From NCBI GenBank assembly GCA_963830485.1, contig CAWHNE010000003.1, positions 1 to 64,000 of the forward strand: a stretch of 64,000 nt of DNA, in the 5' to 3' direction. Positions 35,608-46,890 of the stretch are shown here, in pieces. The notes below the pieces were generated by a model. The model made no database searches. It was given only the letters and a program-made list of their open reading frames with translations, and was not told the DNA's origin. Source of the stretch: CAIWHR01 sp963830485. GTDB lineage: Bacteria; Pseudomonadota; Gammaproteobacteria; Burkholderiales; Casimicrobiaceae. The translations under genes and the position numbers were made by a program. Within the stretch, counting starts at the first letter, position 1. Each line of letters opens with the position of its first letter.

Positions 35608-36440
35608 TCGAGTCGATGCCCGTTGTTGCTGTGGTGGCGCTGATCGTCGGACTGTGCATTGGCAGCTTTCTCAACGTCGTTGTCCACCGGCTGCCGAAAA
35701 TGCTCGAGCGCGCGTGGCGGGACGACTGCCTCGAGCACGAGGGCAAGGACGTCCCGGACGCGCCCGCGTACAACCTGGTCGTGCCGCGCTCGGCGTGCCC
35801 GTCGTGCGGGCACCGGATCAGCGCTCTCGAGAATGTTCCGGTCGTCTCGTGGCTCGCGCTCCGCGGCCGCTGCAGCGCGTGCAAGGCGCCGATCTCGGTC
35901 CGCTACCCCATTGTCGAGATCCTGGGCGGTCTCTTCGCCGTCGCGGCGGTCGTAGCGTTTGGCGCGACGCCGAAAGGCGCGGCGGCCTGCGTGCTCTTGT
36001 GGACGCTGCTCGCGCTCGCGCTGATCGACGCCGACACGCAATACCTGCCGGACGACCTGACGCTGCCGCTCCTCTGGGCGGGGCTCGTTGCGAATCTCTT
36101 CGGCCTGTTCACGCCGCTCGCGAGCGCGGTGGTCGGCGCCGTCGCGGGCTACCTGTCGCTCTGGTCGGTCTACTGGGCATTCAAGCTGATCCGCGGCAAG
36201 GAAGGCATGGGCCACGGGGATTTCAAGTTGCTTGCGGCGCTGGGGGCGTGGCTCGGGTGGAAGATGCTCCCTCTCATCGTGCTGCTGTCGTCCGTGGCTG
36301 GCGCCGTGATTGGGATGGCGCTCATCGCCTTCCGCGGCCGCGACCACACCACGCCGCTGCCGTTCGGGCCGTACCTCGCGCTCGCCGGCGCGATTGCGCT
36401 CTTCTTCGGACCCGCGCTCGTGAAGTTGTGGCTCCCGTGA
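35604..36440 (+). CDS. pilD: Type IV prepilin peptidase / N-methyltransferase PilD
   Basis: A 278-residue inner-membrane aspartyl protease that cleaves type IV prepilins and methylates the new N-terminus. The cytoplasmic loop carries the four-cysteine zinc motif (CPSCGHRI ... CSACKAPIS). The two catalytic aspartates lie in LIDADTQYLPDDLTLP and GMGHGDFKLLAALGAW. About eight membrane helices. It overlaps coaE by four bases (GTGA), so pilD and coaE are translationally linked. Confidence 0.96.
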   Translation: MIESMPVVAVVALIVGLCIGSFLNVVVHRLPKMLERAWRDDCLEHEGKDVPDAPAYNLVVPRSACPSCGHRISALENVPVVSWLALRGRCSACKAPISVRYPIVEILGGLFAVAAVVAFGATPKGAAACVLLWTLLALALIDADTQYLPDDLTLPLLWAGLVANLFGLFTPLASAVVGAVAGYLSLWSVYWAFKLIRGKEGMGHGDFKLLAALGAWLGWKMLPLIVLLSSVAGAVIGMALIAFRGRDHTTPLPFGPYLALAGAIALFFGPALVKLWLP

Positions 36441-37078
36441 GTTTTGTCGTCGGACTCACCGGCGGCATCGGCAGCGGCAAGTCCGCCGTGGCCGAAGCTT
36501 TTGCGGCGCTTGGCATCGACGTCACCGACACCGATCGCCTGGCGCACACGCTCACCGCGCCCGGCTCCCCCGGCTTGGCGGCGATCGTCTCCGGGCTTGG
36601 CCCTGGTTGGCTGCAACCGGATGGGTCGCTCGACCGCGCGGCATTGCGTGAGCGGGTCTTCGCCGACGCCTCCACGCGCGCGCGGCTCGAAGCAATCCTC
36701 CATCCGCTGATCGGAAGCGCCGCGCGCGAAGAGATTGCACGCTGGACGAGTCCGTACGGAATTCTCGTCGTGCCGCTGCTCCTCGAGCGCGGCGGGCTCA
36801 CGCCGATGGTCAACCGGATCCTCGTCGTAGACTGCCCGGAGGACGAGCAGATCCGCCGGGTCGCCGTCCGCAGCGGCCTCGTCGCAGATGAAGTCCGCGC
36901 CATCATGGCCACGCAGCTCGGGCGGGCCGAGCGCGTCGCCCGCGCCGACGACGTCCTCGACAACGCGGGTCCGCGTTCGGCGATTCCCTTCCAGGTCGCG
37001 GCGCTCGACCGTCGGTACCGGGCGCTCGCGGCCGAGGCGGGACGCGTCGCGTCGTCTTCGGGCAGAATGCGGGATTGA
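36437..37078 (+). CDS. coaE: Dephospho-CoA kinase
   Basis: A 213-residue P-loop kinase for the last step of coenzyme A synthesis. It begins SFVVGLTGGIGSGKSAVAEAFAALGI (Walker A) and carries DTDRLAH and LLLERGG. The GTG start at 36437 overlaps the pilD stop. The pilD-coaE-zapD order is usual in beta- and gammaproteobacteria. Confidence 0.95.
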   Translation: MSFVVGLTGGIGSGKSAVAEAFAALGIDVTDTDRLAHTLTAPGSPGLAAIVSGLGPGWLQPDGSLDRAALRERVFADASTRARLEAILHPLIGSAAREEIARWTSPYGILVVPLLLERGGLTPMVNRILVVDCPEDEQIRRVAVRSGLVADEVRAIMATQLGRAERVARADDVLDNAGPRSAIPFQVAALDRRYRALAAEAGRVASSSGRMRD

Positions 37079-37857
37079 CCCGATCGGCCTCGCCTGCCGT
37101 GATCCGCTACGAGCATCCGCTGAACGAGCGCATCCGCACGCTGATGCGGCTCGAGGACCTGTATCGCCGCGCGCAATATTTCGCGTCGCGCACCGAAGCG
37201 GCCGACCATCACGCAGCGCTGCTCGCGCTGTTCGAAATCACCGACGTCGCCGCGCGCGCCGATCTCAAGACCGACATCCTGCAGGAGCTCGAGCGGCAGA
37301 AGCAGCTGCTCGCGCCGCTGCGCAACAACCCGGCGATCGAGACGCGGGCGCTCGAATCGCTGCTCGCCGACATCGAGCACGCGAGCGGCGCGCTGCTCGC
37401 GCAGGCCGGCAAGGCCGGTACACACCTCCGCGAGAACGAATGGCTGATGACGATCAAGCAGCGCACCGCGATTCCCGGCGGCGTCTGCGAGTTCGACCTG
37501 CCTGCCTATCACTACTGGCTCAACGCCGACTCGGCCGCGCGGCAGAATGACCTCAAGGCCTGGCTCGAGCCGTTCCTGCCGATCCACGACGGTCTTGCGA
37601 TCATCCTGCGCCTGTTGCGCGACAACGGCCGCGCGAGCCGACAGACCGCCGGCCGAGGTGTCTTCCAGCTAATGCTCACGACCTCGAAGGTCGCGCAGCT
37701 CTTGCGCCTCACCGTCGAGAACGACCTGCCCTGCGTGCCGGAGATCAGCGCCAACAAGTACGCGCTCAACATCCGGTTCATCGGCGTCACCGGCATGGAT
37801 CGCGGCTCGGTCTACGACCACGATGTCCCGTTCGAATTGATGTTCTGTAATCTCTGA
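37075..37857 (+). CDS. zapD: Cell division protein ZapD
   Basis: A 260-residue protein matching ZapD (DUF1342): YEHPLNERIRTLMRLEDLY near the start, RQRTAIPGGVCEFDLPAYHYWL in the middle, and NKYALNIRF near the end. ZapD bundles FtsZ filaments. Two starts are possible: a TTG at 37075 overlapping the coaE stop, or a GTG at 37099 that begins IRYEHPL. Neither has a strong ribosome site. In relatives yacG follows directly; here two other genes intervene. Confidence 0.92.
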   Translation: MTRSASPAVIRYEHPLNERIRTLMRLEDLYRRAQYFASRTEAADHHAALLALFEITDVAARADLKTDILQELERQKQLLAPLRNNPAIETRALESLLADIEHASGALLAQAGKAGTHLRENEWLMTIKQRTAIPGGVCEFDLPAYHYWLNADSAARQNDLKAWLEPFLPIHDGLAIILRLLRDNGRASRQTAGRGVFQLMLTTSKVAQLLRLTVENDLPCVPEISANKYALNIRFIGVTGMDRGSVYDHDVPFELMFCNL

Positions 37858-37943
37858 CGGATCCAGCGGCGGCCCTGGCACGTTCGCGCCGGTCGCTCGG
37901 CGGATCCAGTGACCCGCGGACGGGTTCGCGGTTGCAACCGGCC

Positions 37944-38758
37944 ATGTCTGTCCTCCGCCGTTTGACGCTCCTCGCGCTCCCGTGGATTCCGCTGGCGCTT
38001 GCCCTGTTACGTTCTCGTCGAGCGACCATGGCACGCGCAGAATGCTCTTTGCGCTGTATCGCCCTCCGACAGCGCAATTCTTCCTCGATCGCAGCGTCGC
38101 GGCCGGCAGCGATCTCGGCTACGACCACCGCAGTACGGGCGTCGTCGCGCTGGGCACCGCCGGAGATATCGGCTTGGTCTGTCCGAAAAGTCTCGGCAGG
38201 ACGGGGAATGCCTTTCGCGCGTTCAATGGCAGGGATTGGGTCGTGTGGATCAATCCCCCCGGCTCGGCCGAGCGCGTACTCGCCCTGGGCCAGCCGGGCG
38301 ATCTTCCGTTTTGCGCCGACTTCACCGGCGACGGCGTCGTCGACAGCGGCGTCTTTCGGAATGGCGAATGGCTGGTCTCGTCCACCAATCGCGGCGGCGG
38401 GGCCGACATCCGTTTTTCGTTCGGCGCCGCCGGGGACCGACCCGTCGTCGCCAACATCGCCGGTCGAGGGAACGCGACGGACCGCCGCGATCTCGTCTAT
38501 GGCGTCTATCGGAACGGCGTCTGGTATCTCGACACCGAGGGCGGCGGCACCGTCACCGCGACCCACACCTTTGGCGGCGATCCACAGGACATTCCGCTGC
38601 TGATTCCGCGATGGTCAAGCGAAAAGACGGCCGACGGCAGGTATTCGCTCGCGATCTTCCGTGCGGGCATGTGGTTCCTCAAGCCTGATCCCGAAGGCCC
38701 GCAGGTGATTTCCTTTGCCTTTGGTCAGACCGGCGACCTGCCTTCGATCCAGTACTGA
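37944..38758 (+). CDS. Exported FG-GAP/VCBS-like repeat protein (one-base frameshift)
   Basis: ATG 37944 starts a signal peptide (SVLRRLTLLALPWIPLALA) in one frame; the mature part continues in another frame, so one base is missing near 37995-38005. Restored, it has 271 residues. The body consists of about four repeats of the FG-GAP-like form LGQPGDLPFCADFTGDGVVD followed by GVFRNGEWLV (also FGAAGDRPVVA, FGGDPQDIPLL, FGQTGDLPSIQ), a beta-propeller-type domain often found in secreted or surface proteins. No catalytic motif is seen. It lies between zapD and a convergent acyltransferase gene, where relatives have none. Confidence 0.65.
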
Positions 38759-38775
38759 ATCCGGGTGCATTGCGT

Positions 38776-39852
38776 TCAACCGATGCTCGCGCGCGTACAG
38801 GCCGTCGCGAGTCGATCCGGGCGGAGCCGCGAAAGGGTCGTACGCTTAAGCAACCGGTAGAGGCGATTCTCGAAGGCGCCGAAGACGCACGCGCCTGCAA
38901 AGGCGACCCCGACAAGCACGGTGAAGGCGCCCCACGCCCCGAAAGGCGCAAGATCGACGAGCCGGACGGCCGCTCCGAGGATTGCCAGGTGAAGCAAGTA
39001 GATGCCATACGAGCAGTCCCCGCAGCGCACGAGCCAGGCATTTCGGCCGGCATCATGTTCGAGCGCCAGCCGGCCGAAGATCATGACCAACGAGCCGCTG
39101 GCCAGGCCGATGACCCAGGCGCGGACTTCGACTGCCTCCAGGAATCCGGTGCCGACCCAGAGTGCGGCGCAAACAAACGCGAGCGCACCCAACTGACGCC
39201 GCTTGATCTTCGAGTGCGCGTGATACGCCAGCATCCCGAAGATGAAAGGAAGGTTGTAGGCCGACAGCGCGATCGTGATTCCATGCGGCATCGTCACCGT
39301 GTAGCGGCTCGGGTCGTAGAGTCCGGCGAACGCAATCGAAAGGAGCCACCCGGCGCAAAAAACCAGGACCGCTCGGCGTGACCTCGCGGCCCACATCAAC
39401 GCGAACAGGATGTAGAAGAAGATCTCGTAGACGAGCGTCCACTCGACGCCGCCCAGAAGAGGTGGCGTCGGGCCAAGCGGCAACAACGTGAGAGTCGACC
39501 AAGCGCCGGGGGGCCACGCGGGCCGACCCGCAATTCCCCACTCGATCAGCAGCGTCAGCGCGATCGCCAGCCAGAAACCCGGATAGATGCGGAGCGCCCG
39601 TGCCAGCAGGAAGCGTGGTATCGAGTCCGACTGGATCGCATGCGTCAGGACGAACCCGGAAATGGCAAAGAATAGGGGAACGCCGTAATCGAAGCGCGCG
39701 ACAACGTTCGAAGCAAGCGCAGTGGATCCCGGAAAGATTCCGGCTGTTGTCGCGCTGGCGTGATCGATCAGCACCGCCGTGGCAGCGATCGCGCGCAGGA
39801 CCTGGACATTGTAATAGCGCGCAGGCGCGTTCGGTTCGAAGTCCGCCTTCAT
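38776..39852 (-). CDS. Acyltransferase 3 family membrane protein
   Basis: A 358-residue protein with about ten membrane helices and the acyltransferase-3 pattern: YNVQVLRAIAATAVLIDHA near the start (the usual R-x-x-A-x-x-V-x-x-x-H region), FFAISGFVLTHAI and a conserved CGDCSYGIYLLH near the end. Such enzymes O-acetylate or acylate polysaccharides, LPS or peptidoglycan; the substrate is unknown. ATG 39852 fits the family start; a longer TTG start at 39945 is possible. It interrupts the normal zapD-yacG neighbourhood. Confidence 0.88.
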   Translation of the reverse strand: MKADFEPNAPARYYNVQVLRAIAATAVLIDHASATTAGIFPGSTALASNVVARFDYGVPLFFAISGFVLTHAIQSDSIPRFLLARALRIYPGFWLAIALTLLIEWGIAGRPAWPPGAWSTLTLLPLGPTPPLLGGVEWTLVYEIFFYILFALMWAARSRRAVLVFCAGWLLSIAFAGLYDPSRYTVTMPHGITIALSAYNLPFIFGMLAYHAHSKIKRRQLGALAFVCAALWVGTGFLEAVEVRAWVIGLASGSLVMIFGRLALEHDAGRNAWLVRCGDCSYGIYLLHLAILGAAVRLVDLAPFGAWGAFTVLVGVAFAGACVFGAFENRLYRLLKRTTLSRLRPDRLATACTRASIG

Positions 39853-40008
39853 GCGAGCGTCGAGGATTGCCCTGCCAATCGGAGAGCTCGAGTGCAATGG
39901 GCGACCGCCCGCAATGGGACCCTCGAGGCGAGGACTGCGAGTCAATATGCCCTATTTTTCAGTGTGCTACCATCGAATCCACGCCAGCGCCCTCAAATCT
40001 GTGACGCG

Positions 40009-40224
40009 ATGATCGCTTCGCGCGTAGTTCCCTGCCCGCAATGCGGCAAGGCGGTCGAATGGTCGCCGGCGGCGCCGTTCCGCCCCTTCTGCTCCGAGCG
40101 CTGCAAACTGATCGACCTCGGCGCGTGGGCCTCGGAGGCCTATCGCGTTGCCGTGCCCGAGGGGCCCGGCACAGGCGAGTCCGCGCCGGATGAGCCGGAA
40201 GCGGAATCGCCGCGCGATGGCTGA
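40009..40224 (+). CDS. yacG: DNA gyrase inhibitor YacG
   Basis: A 71-residue zinc protein with the four-cysteine pattern CPQC...FCSERCKLIDLGAWASEAYRV, which is diagnostic of YacG. In E. coli it binds GyrB and inhibits DNA gyrase. The acidic tail is typical. Normally adjacent to zapD, here 2.1 kb away. Confidence 0.93.
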   Translation: MIASRVVPCPQCGKAVEWSPAAPFRPFCSERCKLIDLGAWASEAYRVAVPEGPGTGESAPDEPEAESPRDG

Positions 40225-40257
40225 CGCGACGCCCGCGATCGCACTCGGGAGAAACGC

Positions 40258-40590
40258 ATGCGCAACGCCGCTACGCCCATCACGCTGATCGTCATCGGCG
40301 TACTCGGCCTCGTCTGGTATTTCGGCTGGTTCCCGGACTTCGATGCGATCACGTCGATTGCGCTGATCGCCGGTGGAGTAATCATCATTGCGATGGATGG
40401 CATCACGAAGAGCTCGGTCGTGCTGGGGCCAACGCTCATTGCCGTCGGCATCGCTTGGTGGCTGCACGACCACTACCGGCTGCGTTGGACACTCCTCGTC
40501 TCTGTACTGCTGATCGTCCTCGGCGGTCTGATGCTGCTCGCACGGAGCCCGAGGATCCCGGAAAAGCGTGAGAAAGCCGACGCCGGTTGA
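40258..40590 (+). CDS. Small four-helix membrane protein
   Basis: A 110-residue protein with four hydrophobic helices in two hairpins (ITLIVIGVLGLVWYFG; ITSIALIAGGVIIIAMDGI; LGPTLIAVGIAWWLHDHY; TLLVSVLLIVLGGLMLLA) and a charged tail. It resembles the small LiaF/DUF5668-type membrane modules, but I cannot assign a function. It lies 33 bases after yacG and converges on the Nudix gene with three bases between stops. Confidence 0.75.
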   Translation: MRNAATPITLIVIGVLGLVWYFGWFPDFDAITSIALIAGGVIIIAMDGITKSSVVLGPTLIAVGIAWWLHDHYRLRWTLLVSVLLIVLGGLMLLARSPRIPEKREKADAG

Positions 40591-40593
40591 GGA

Positions 40594-41533
40594 TCAGGCC
40601 CACGCCGCGCGACGCAGCGCGATGCCGTGCGCACCGCGGGCGATCGCGACGTCCAGGTCCGCACCCGACAATCCACCGAGCGCAAAGACCGGCAGCGCGG
40701 CGCCGACCGCGACCGCCTCGAACCCGTCCCAGCCGAGCGTGATCGCCTCCGGGTGCGTCGGCGTCGGCCGCACGGGGCCCAGCAGCGCGAAGTCGAGCGC
40801 GAGCGCACCGGCCTTCACGATTTCCTCGCGCGTGTGACACGACGCCGAGCACAGGAGGCCCTCGGGACGCTCGGACGCCGCTGCGAGCGCGGCGGATGTC
40901 CAGTGCACGCCGTCGAAGCCCCATGCGCGCGCGTCGTCCTCGCTGCCATTGAGCAGCACCTGCGCGCCGTGCGGCCGCGCGAGTGCCTGCAGCGCTTCGC
41001 CGAGCGCGCGCTGCCGCGCCGCCGGCCAGTCCTTCTCGCGGAGCTGGATCAGCTTGAGCCCGCGCTCGAGCGCGCCGTGGGCGCGCTCGAGAAATGCGGC
41101 CTCGCCCATGTCCGCTGCCATCGTGATGCCGCACACGGCGGGCAGGAGCAGCGCGCGCAGCACGAGCGTGTTGGCAGGCAACAGCGGCGCCACATCGAAC
41201 GCGCCGGGCGCTCTGCCACGCGAACGCCTGACCGTCGTGGCCGACGGGATCGCCGTCCCACTGGAAGACGCGGAAGAAGTGAAGCTCGACGTGGGCGTGC
41301 GGATAGACGAACCGCTGCACCAGCCACGGCGCGGCGCACCGGACGCGGATGCCGAGCTCCTCGGCGAGCTCGCGTTCGAGCGCGTGGCGCGGCGCCTCGC
41401 CAGGCTCGAGCTTGCCGCCGGGAAACTCCCAATAACCGGCGTACGCCTTCCCCGCCGGGCGCTGCGCGAGCAGCACGCGGCCGTCGGCGCGCACGACGAC
41501 CGCGGCGGCGACGGGAACGATGCTCTCGGTCAC
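40594..41533 (-). CDS. Nudix hydrolase - ThiE/TenI-like fusion (one-base frameshift)
   Basis: The N-terminal half is a MutT-type Nudix domain (VVVRADGRVLLAQRP, GYWEFPGGKLEPGEAPRHALERELAEELGI). The C-terminal half is a thiamine-phosphate-synthase/TenI-like barrel (LERGLKLIQLREKDW; VHWTSAAL; FALLGPVRPTPTHP; FALGGLSGADLDVA). This fusion is known in proteobacteria as a MutT-family oxidised-nucleotide hydrolase with a ThiE-like tail; the tail's role is unclear. One extra base near 41208-41215 puts the halves in different frames; removed, the protein has 312 residues. The start is the GTG at 41533, abutting the MITE-like element, with no visible ribosome site. Confidence 0.85.
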
Positions 41534-41807
41534 TAGGAGCCTGTCGGGCTGGCTTTCGCGCATGCGTTGCTGGGCCAAAAAGCGATGGATGCGAGGCGCG
41601 AGGCGAAGCCGATATCGCGAATATGGGCGAGCCGAGCAACGACGCAGACGCGCTTTTTGGCAGCAACCCGAAGGGACGGGGCGATTTGGGCGCATTTCTG
41701 CGTTACTCGCCCTGGCCATACATCCCGGTATGGCTTCTGGCTCGCGCCTTGAACTGCGCCCAAATCGCCTCCGTCGCATACGCGAAAGCCAGTCCGACAG
41801 GCTCCTA
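41534..41807. mobile_element. MITE-like element with 33-bp terminal inverted repeats
   Basis: A 274-bp segment bounded by 33-bp inverted repeats (41534-41566 and 41775-41807, two mismatches). Both begin TAGGAGCCTGTCGG when read inward, and the outermost TA could be the target duplication. No transposase is encoded. Inside are three further inverted repeats: 41567-41584 with 41651-41666, 41680-41694 with 41755-41769, and a small hairpin at 41716-41733, so the whole element can fold. It supplies the TAG stop of the DUF815 gene and abuts the GTG start of the Nudix-ThiE gene. Confidence 0.75.
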
Positions 41808-42701
41808 ACGCGGACGCTTCCGCAGCGCCGCCGCGCCCGCGTACCCGCGCGCGAACTGCCACGCGATGCGGCCGCTGCGCGAGCCGCGCTGCAGCGCGAA
41901 CTGCAGCGCATCGCGGTCACGCTCCTGCGCGTCGCGCTTCGTTCGCGGGGCGGGAACGTCGAACGCGTCGAGCCAGCTTGCCACCGCAGCGAGATAGTCG
42001 TCCTGGCTGAACGGGTAGAACGAGATCCACAGCCCGAAGCGTTCGGAGAGCGAGATCTTCTCCTCGACCGACTCACCCGGGTGGACTTCTTCGCCGACGT
42101 GCTTCGTCTCGAGGTTCTCGCTGAAATATTCGGGCAACAGGTGCCGGCGGTTCGACGTCGCGTAGATCAGGAGGTCGGTCGACGCCGCAGCGATCGTCCC
42201 GTCCAGCATCACCTTGAGCGCCTTGTAGCCGGGCTCGCCCGCGTCGAACGTGAGGTCGTCGCAGAACACGATGAAGCGCTCGCGCCGCGCGGCAACCTGC
42301 TCGGCGATGTCGGGCAGGTCGACGAGATCCGCCTTGTCGACCTCGATCAGCCGCAGCCCCTTCGTCGCGTACTTCGCGAGCATCGCCTTCACGAGCGACG
42401 ATTTGCCCGTGCCGCGCGATCCGGTGAGGAGTACGTTGTTTGCGGGCAGTCCCGCGACGAACTGGCGCGTGTTGGCGTCGATGGCGCTCTTCTGCGCATC
42501 GATCGCGACCAGATCATCGAGCTTTATCGCGTGCGGATGGCGCACCGCCTGGAGAAAGCCGCGGCCCGAGCGCTTGCGCCAGCGAAACGCGGTCGCCGAC
42601 CAGTCCGGCGGCGGGGGCGCCGGCGGGAGCACCGCCTCGACGCGCTCGAGGATGCCTTCGAGGCGATTGAGCAATGCGGTCAGGTCCGAGACGGACATCA
42701 T
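41805..42701 (-). CDS. DUF815-family AAA ATPase
   Basis: A 298-residue protein of the DUF815 ATPase family. Walker A is NNVLLTGSRGTGKSSLVKAML, and a Walker-B-like FIVFCDDLTF and sensor region YATSNRRHLLPE follow. Members are often next to Nudix-ThiE and argJ genes, as here; the function is not established. ATG 42701 is one base after the argJ stop, so argJ and this gene are co-transcribed. The stop codon is formed by the edge of the adjacent MITE-like element, so the last residue or two may differ from the ancestral end. Confidence 0.9.
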   Translation of the reverse strand: MMSVSDLTALLNRLEGILERVEAVLPPAPPPPDWSATAFRWRKRSGRGFLQAVRHPHAIKLDDLVAIDAQKSAIDANTRQFVAGLPANNVLLTGSRGTGKSSLVKAMLAKYATKGLRLIEVDKADLVDLPDIAEQVAARRERFIVFCDDLTFDAGEPGYKALKVMLDGTIAAASTDLLIYATSNRRHLLPEYFSENLETKHVGEEVHPGESVEEKISLSERFGLWISFYPFSQDDYLAAVASWLDAFDVPAPRTKRDAQERDRDALQFALQRGSRSGRIAWQFARGYAGAAALRKRPR

Positions 42702-42702
42702 G

Positions 42703-43932
42703 TCAGCTGCGATAGTCGGCGTTGATCGACACGTAGTCGTGCGAGAAGTCGCACGTCCACACCCGCGACGCCGCGGCGCCACGCCCGAGCGCGACGGTGA
42801 CCGTGATTTCGTCCTGCTTCATCACGCGCTGACCGTCCTCCTCGCGGTACGACGGCGAGCGCCCGCCTTGGTCGACGACGAGCACGTCGTCGAGGCGGAA
42901 CGAGACGCGCGATGGGTCGAGGTCCGGCGCCGCTGCGTTGCCGATCGCACAGACGATGCGGCCGAGGTTCGGGTCCGAGGCGAAGAACGCGGTCTTGACG
43001 AGCGGCGAGTGCGCGATGCCGAGCGCGATTCTGCGGCATTCCGCGGCGTCGCGCCCGCCTTCGACCGCGACCGTGATGAACTTGGTCGCGCCTTCGCCGT
43101 CGCGGACGATCGCCTGCGCGAGTTCCACCGCAACGTCGGTCAGCGCCCCGCGGACGGGCGCCAGGCGCGGATCGCCGGCGCTCGTGATCGGCGGCATCGA
43201 CGCCTTGCCCGTCGCGGCGATCACAAAAGAGTCGTTAGTCGACGTGTCTCCGTCGACCGTCGCGCAGTTGAACGAGAGATCTGCAATCTCGCGGGTCAAC
43301 ACGCGGAGCACGTCCACCGCGATCGACGCGTCGGTCGCGACGAATGAGAGCATCGTCGCCATGTCCGGGTGGATCATTCCTGCGCCCTTGGCGATGCCGG
43401 TGACGGTGATCGGCACCCCGTCGACCGCCACGCGCCGCGACGCGCCCTTCGGCACCGTGTCCGTCGTCATGATCGCCGACACAGCGGCGAACCAGTGATC
43501 GGCCGCGAGCGCGCCCTTGGCTGCGGGCAACGCCGCGACGATCTTCTCGACGGGAAGCGGCTCCATGATCACGCCGGTCGAGAACGGGAGCACCGCGTCC
43601 CCCCTGCACGAGAGCGCCGTCGCGACGCCGGCGCAGGTCGCCTCGGCGTCGACGATTCCGCGCTCGCCCGTGCCGGCATTGGCGTTGCCCGCGTTGACGA
43701 CGAGCGCTCGAATGCGTCCCGACCCGGCGAGATGCCGGCGACACACCGTCACCGGTGCGGCGCAGAAGCGGTTCTGCGTGAACACACCCGCCGCGACCGT
43801 GCCTTCATCGAACGCAGCGAGCAGCACGTCGTCGCGCTGCCAGTTCTTGATCCTGGCGGAGGCCGTGCCGAGCGCAACACCCGCGACGGGCAACAGGTCT
43901 TCGGGCCGGGGGGGCGTGTAACCGACGGGCAT
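42703..43932 (-). CDS. argJ: Bifunctional ornithine acetyltransferase / N-acetylglutamate synthase ArgJ
   Basis: An approximately 409-residue self-processing enzyme that transfers acetyl from N-acetylornithine to glutamate in arginine synthesis. Conserved segments are NAGNANAGTG, STGVIMEPLP, GIAKGAGMIHPDMATMLSF and DGDTSTNDSF. Cleavage occurs before the Thr of ATMLSF (about residue 193). The start is ATG 43932 with GAGAG upstream; a GTG six bases earlier is possible. It lies downstream of secA, with two hairpins between them. Confidence 0.95.
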   Translation of the reverse strand: MPVGYTPPRPEDLLPVAGVALGTASARIKNWQRDDVLLAAFDEGTVAAGVFTQNRFCAAPVTVCRRHLAGSGRIRALVVNAGNANAGTGERGIVDAEATCAGVATALSCRGDAVLPFSTGVIMEPLPVEKIVAALPAAKGALAADHWFAAVSAIMTTDTVPKGASRRVAVDGVPITVTGIAKGAGMIHPDMATMLSFVATDASIAVDVLRVLTREIADLSFNCATVDGDTSTNDSFVIAATGKASMPPITSAGDPRLAPVRGALTDVAVELAQAIVRDGEGATKFITVAVEGGRDAAECRRIALGIAHSPLVKTAFFASDPNLGRIVCAIGNAAAPDLDPSRVSFRLDDVLVVDQGGRSPSYREEDGQRVMKQDEITVTVALGRGAAASRVWTCDFSHDYVSINADYRS

Positions 43933-43961
43933 CAGCACGCTCTCGGTGTTGCCTCAATCCG

Positions 43962-44024
43962 GGCGACGGGCCCGGCGAGTTAACCGGCGCGATGCGACCG
44001 GTTCAACTCGGTGGGCCCGTCGCC
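43962..44024. repeat. Long imperfect hairpin between secA and argJ
   Basis: Arms of 26-27 bases (43962-43987 and 43998-44024) beginning GGCGACGGGCCC pair almost completely around a ten-base loop. It has no T-run. It could act as a processing or attenuation structure, or be a palindromic repeat. Confidence 0.7.
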
Positions 44025-44047
44025 GAAACGTCGGGCGCCTCGCAGGT

Positions 44048-46801
<2,754 letters not shown>

Positions 46802-46829
46802 CGAAGTTTGGACTTGAAGCCGCCGCCGC

Positions 46830-46860
46830 AAAAAACAAGGGGTGAGGACCGCCTCACCCC
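46830..46860 (-). terminator. Intrinsic terminator of the M23 peptidase gene
   Basis: On the minus strand a 9-bp stem (GGGGTGAGG / CCTCACCCC, 4-base loop) is followed by TTGTTTTTTG, 30 bases after the stop at 46891 and just before secA. Confidence 0.88.
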
Positions 46861-46890
46861 TCGTTCGTCCGCGCGGGTCGCGCCGGGGCG

